Under the pieces are notes generated by a model. The model was not told where the DNA came from, ran no database searches, and saw only the letters and a program-made list of their open reading frames with translations. Positions 60,936 to 64,000 of a stretch of 64,000 bases of DNA are shown in pieces. The stretch comes from Shewanella marinintestina (GTDB lineage Bacteria > Pseudomonadota > Gammaproteobacteria > Enterobacterales > Shewanellaceae). The translations under genes and the position numbers were made by a program. The stretch's first letter is position 1. Each line of letters opens with the position of its first letter. The stretch spans positions 248,001 to 312,000 of the forward strand of contig NZ_JAKILC010000003.1 of NCBI RefSeq assembly GCF_023283845.1. Reading direction: 5' to 3'.

Positions 60936-63773
60936 TTACAACTGTAAAACTTGAATTGGATAACCAAGTGTTGATAATTCAGACTCTATTTTGGCGCGGT
61001 CACCCACAATCAAAATAACCATATCGTCTAAATCCAACTGCTCTTTAGCCAATTGGTTCAACTCATTACGGCTAATTTCATTGGTAATCTCAGTCTGCTG
61101 TTCACTGTAATTATTATCCAAATTATAGCGTTGAATATTACGCATTAACCCTGCTTTTTGATACGGCGTTTCATAATCAAGTGCTTTTGACTGTGAAATA
61201 GAGCTCTTCATAAAGTCGAGTTCTTTCTGTGTCATGCCGTCTTTTTGGAAGGCGCTAATCTCTTTAATAAACTCAACTAACGCTTCTTTAGTTACATCGC
61301 TACGCACACTTGCCGTTGCTTGATAGAAACCTTCTTCAGGGCCACCAGTAAAGTAACTTCTTGCACCATAGGTGTAACCTTTATCTTCACGCAGATTGAG
61401 GTTGATGCGACTGTTAAACGCACCGCCTAGGGGATAGTTCATCAAGTATGACTTAAAGAACTCACCAGTTGCGTCGTACTTTAGACCACGCTTACCAATC
61501 TTAATCACTGACTGCGCCGCTTCTGGTTTATCAACAATGTAGATTTTACCACCATCCACTTTAGGCAGCTCAGCAAGCTCAGGGCGTGGCGTTGCAGCGC
61601 CTTTCCAAGTAGAAAGCGTAGCAAGCTTTGACACCATTTGCGCTTCATTTAAATTACCCACGGCAACGATTTGTGCGTTACCCGCTGTGTACTGCTTCTT
61701 ATAGAAAGCTTTGACATCATCAAGCGTCATTGCAGACACTGTTTCAAGGGTACCACCACTGCTTACGCCAAATGGGCTGTCTTTACCATAAAGCAACTCA
61801 CTAAACGCCGTTGAGGCTAAATAATTCGGCTCGGTAAGCTCACGCTGTAAATGCTGTAACTTTTGCTGTTTAACACGCTCAAAGTCTGCCGCTTTAAAGC
61901 CTGGCTCAAAAAGCTTTTCTTGCACAATCGCCATGGTTTTATCTAAATTTGCCGTTAGCGATGAAATCTTAACTTGGCTTTGGTAACCGCTAGCACTAAA
62001 GCTTACATTACTGCCGAGCATTTCTAGCGCTTGAGTTAACTCTTCTGCACTGCGCTTTTGGCTAGACTCGTTCATCATCGCCGCCGTCATGCCAGCAAGA
62101 CCAGCCTGTTCTACGCCGAGTAGTCTGTGACCACCATTAAGGTAGATAACAATCTCAACCGTTGGTGTTTCACTGGTTTCAGTACCAATCACTTCAATCT
62201 TATTAGCAAGCTCACCTTGCCAAAGTGCTGGCATAGTCAGTACAGGAGCTGGACCTTCTGCAGGGATAACACTGCGATCAAACGATGACACGATTTGCGG
62301 TTTAACATCGAGATCTTCAACCGCAACAGCTGCAACCTTTTCAGCGGCTGGTGTAAAGGTATCTGCTTTAGCGATCAATTGTGATTGACCTTGCGGTACC
62401 ACACTCATAACTACCATTGGCTTGTCTTTAATGTACTTATTAAACACCCGCATCACGTCTTCTTTGGTGACATTGGCGTAGCGCTTTAAATCAAAACCTA
62501 TCATGTCTGGATTGTTAGAAAAGGTTTCATTGAAGGCTAAGCTAGACACTTTACCTTGTACGCTTTGCAGGCCAAAAATAGTGCCCGCTTCAAAGTTAAC
62601 CTTAACCTTTTCAAGGTCGTCATCGGTTACACCTCGCTGTTCAAACTCCTTTATCGAATCTTGCATGGCTTGCTCGATTTCAGCTAAGTTGCCACCGCGA
62701 GCAGGGTTCGCTAACGCATACATAGAAAACTGACAGGCAAGCTCCTGACATGGATGACTAACGCCAGCTTGCACTGCTAGGCCATCTTTAACTAGGTTTT
62801 TGTAAAACAGAGATGTTTTGCCGCCACCAAGAATATTTGATAGTAAATCAAGTGCCGCTTCATCTTCATGGCGGGCATAAACTGTTGGCATACCAATACG
62901 AAGCAGTGGCAGGTGAACTCTGTCTTCCATAGATAGGTAGCGAGTTTCATCTAAAGTGACCAACTCTTTGACTGGCGCGTCGACTTTAGGGCCTGCTGGG
63001 ATCTCGCCAAAATACTTATTTACCCAAGCGAGAGTTTGCATTTCGTCAAAATCACCGCCTATGGTTAAAGTGGCATTGTTAGGGCCATACCAACGTTGGA
63101 AGAAATGTTTCACGTCTTCAACATCAGCGCGATTTAAATCTTCTGGCCAGCCAATGACAGGCCAAGAATAGGGGTGACCTTGAGGATAAAATGCTTGGTT
63201 AAAGCGTTCTCCCATTCGTCCGTAAGGACGATTATCGATACGTTGGGCGCGCTCGTTTTTGACCGTTTCTCTCTGAACTTCAAATTTTTCTTCTGTTAGC
63301 GCCGGTAAGAAAAAGCCCATGCGATCAGATTCAAGCCAAAGCATTTTCTCTAGCTGGTTATTAGGCACAGTCTCGAAATAATTGGTTCTGTCGGTATTAG
63401 TGGTGCCATTTAATGTTCCACCGGCTTCAGTGATAATTTTAAAATGTTGCTCGTCGCCGACATTTTGCGAACCTTGAAACATCATATGTTCAAATAGATG
63501 AGCAAAGCCACTGCGCCCTTCTAGTTCACGGCCAGAGCCCACATGGTAGGTAACATCAACGTGGACTAAAGGGTCTGAGTGATCTTCATGCAAAATAACC
63601 GTTAAGCCATTCGCTAATTGATATTTACGATATGGGATGCCAACTTGCTCCCCTGTAAAGCTCACCGTCTCAAGCAGCTTTACACCTTCTGGTAAATTTA
63701 CTGCGCTTTGTTGTTGTCCCGCACAGCCCATTAATGCAGCGCTCACTGCCGCCGCTAATATCCATTTTTTCAA
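60936..63773 (-). CDS. M16-family zinc metallopeptidase (two-domain)
   Basis: A 945-residue lipoprotein-like peptidase (lipobox LMGC at 14-17). The first M16 domain carries the inverted zinc motif HLFEH at 92-96 with the downstream Glu region ERAQRIDNRPYG. The second M16 half (about 490-940) lacks the HxxEH motif, as is normal for the non-catalytic half, and has the R/Y substrate pair near NLREDKGYTYGARSYF. The family includes PqqL and insulinase-like enzymes that degrade peptides in the periplasm. The start is TTG with AAGGAG seven bases upstream. It is complete. Confidence 0.93.
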   Translation of the reverse strand: MKKWILAAAVSAALMGCAGQQQSAVNLPEGVKLLETVSFTGEQVGIPYRKYQLANGLTVILHEDHSDPLVHVDVTYHVGSGRELEGRSGFAHLFEHMMFQGSQNVGDEQHFKIITEAGGTLNGTTNTDRTNYFETVPNNQLEKMLWLESDRMGFFLPALTEEKFEVQRETVKNERAQRIDNRPYGRMGERFNQAFYPQGHPYSWPVIGWPEDLNRADVEDVKHFFQRWYGPNNATLTIGGDFDEMQTLAWVNKYFGEIPAGPKVDAPVKELVTLDETRYLSMEDRVHLPLLRIGMPTVYARHEDEAALDLLSNILGGGKTSLFYKNLVKDGLAVQAGVSHPCQELACQFSMYALANPARGGNLAEIEQAMQDSIKEFEQRGVTDDDLEKVKVNFEAGTIFGLQSVQGKVSSLAFNETFSNNPDMIGFDLKRYANVTKEDVMRVFNKYIKDKPMVVMSVVPQGQSQLIAKADTFTPAAEKVAAVAVEDLDVKPQIVSSFDRSVIPAEGPAPVLTMPALWQGELANKIEVIGTETSETPTVEIVIYLNGGHRLLGVEQAGLAGMTAAMMNESSQKRSAEELTQALEMLGSNVSFSASGYQSQVKISSLTANLDKTMAIVQEKLFEPGFKAADFERVKQQKLQHLQRELTEPNYLASTAFSELLYGKDSPFGVSSGGTLETVSAMTLDDVKAFYKKQYTAGNAQIVAVGNLNEAQMVSKLATLSTWKGAATPRPELAELPKVDGGKIYIVDKPEAAQSVIKIGKRGLKYDATGEFFKSYLMNYPLGGAFNSRINLNLREDKGYTYGARSYFTGGPEEGFYQATASVRSDVTKEALVEFIKEISAFQKDGMTQKELDFMKSSISQSKALDYETPYQKAGLMRNIQRYNLDNNYSEQQTEITNEISRNELNQLAKEQLDLDDMVILIVGDRAKIESELSTLGYPIQVLQL

Positions 63774-64000
63774 TGACGTTCTCCTTGTTCACAACTGGCT
63801 ATAATGTCTAATTCTTACAATGCAGTTCAATATTGCGTCTAGTATTACCCACAACAAGAAAAACAACCAGCGATGAAATTTGAATTTACGGAGTAAAAAA
63901 ATATCCGTTTTAATAACAAGTTCTAAGCAAAATACTTGGTTATATCGACAATCCACAAATTAAAAAATTCGCTTATCTAGTGAATTAACTTAATTTTTTA

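Overview
The window looks like a stretch of chromosome from a marine gammaproteobacterium, most probably Shewanella. This is inferred from the gene set and not from any search. The clues are a lone NrfA nitrite reductase without nrfBCD, a neighbouring NnrS, a TTG-started gshA, a CSS-motif EAL protein, a FadE-type dehydrogenase behind a FadR-like operator, a DUF3649/PepSY/DUF3325 iron operon, and abundant outer-membrane and lipoprotein genes.

Positions 1-7447 look like the distal end of an integrative genomic island. The left part holds a cut-off DUF2787 gene, two exported proteins of unknown function, an inovirus Gp2-type (YagK/YfjJ) HUH protein, a two-winged-helix protein of 494 residues and a divergent ribbon-helix-helix/coiled-coil protein. 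Striking palindromes surround the last two. Next comes a probable reactive-chlorine module: an RclR-like AraC regulator divergent from an RclC-like membrane protein and an AhpD-like protein. The boundary is a 16-base copy of a tmRNA (ssrA) 3' end at 7432-7447, followed by a strong terminator. The 2.1-5.3 kb module is the best candidate here for an undescribed system.

From 7.5 to 29.6 kb the genes look like ordinary chromosome. They include a PhnA-type zinc-ribbon protein, AraC, PEBP, nitroreductase, CBS and EAL proteins, an LpxR-family deacylase, outer-membrane proteins, a large LruC/GEVED surface protein with a partner lipoprotein, CIA30 and HAD proteins, RsgA (behind a structured leader with a 13-codon ORF), a PafA-type alkaline phosphatase and a FadE-type acyl-CoA dehydrogenase.

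From 29.6 to 31.6 kb an orphan gene sits between two highly structured intergenic elements, which suggests an insertion hot spot. After it come an SdsA-type alkylsulfatase, an AraC regulator with an NTF2-like protein, nrfA and nnrS (the latter with an NsrR-like operator), a KefF/KefB-type K+ efflux pair, a ribosome hibernation factor and the iron operon (with a Fur-like box).

The right end (45-64 kb) holds OsmC and SYLF proteins, an HlyD/DUF2955 efflux pair, a tricorn-type protease, an ECF sigma/anti-sigma pair, purE, a GAF-GGDEF cyclase, a decayed chemoreceptor fragment, a lytic transglycosylase-like lipoprotein, gshA and a double-domain M16 peptidase. Apart from the tmRNA fragment I saw no rRNA, tRNA or CRISPR array and no intact transposase gene.
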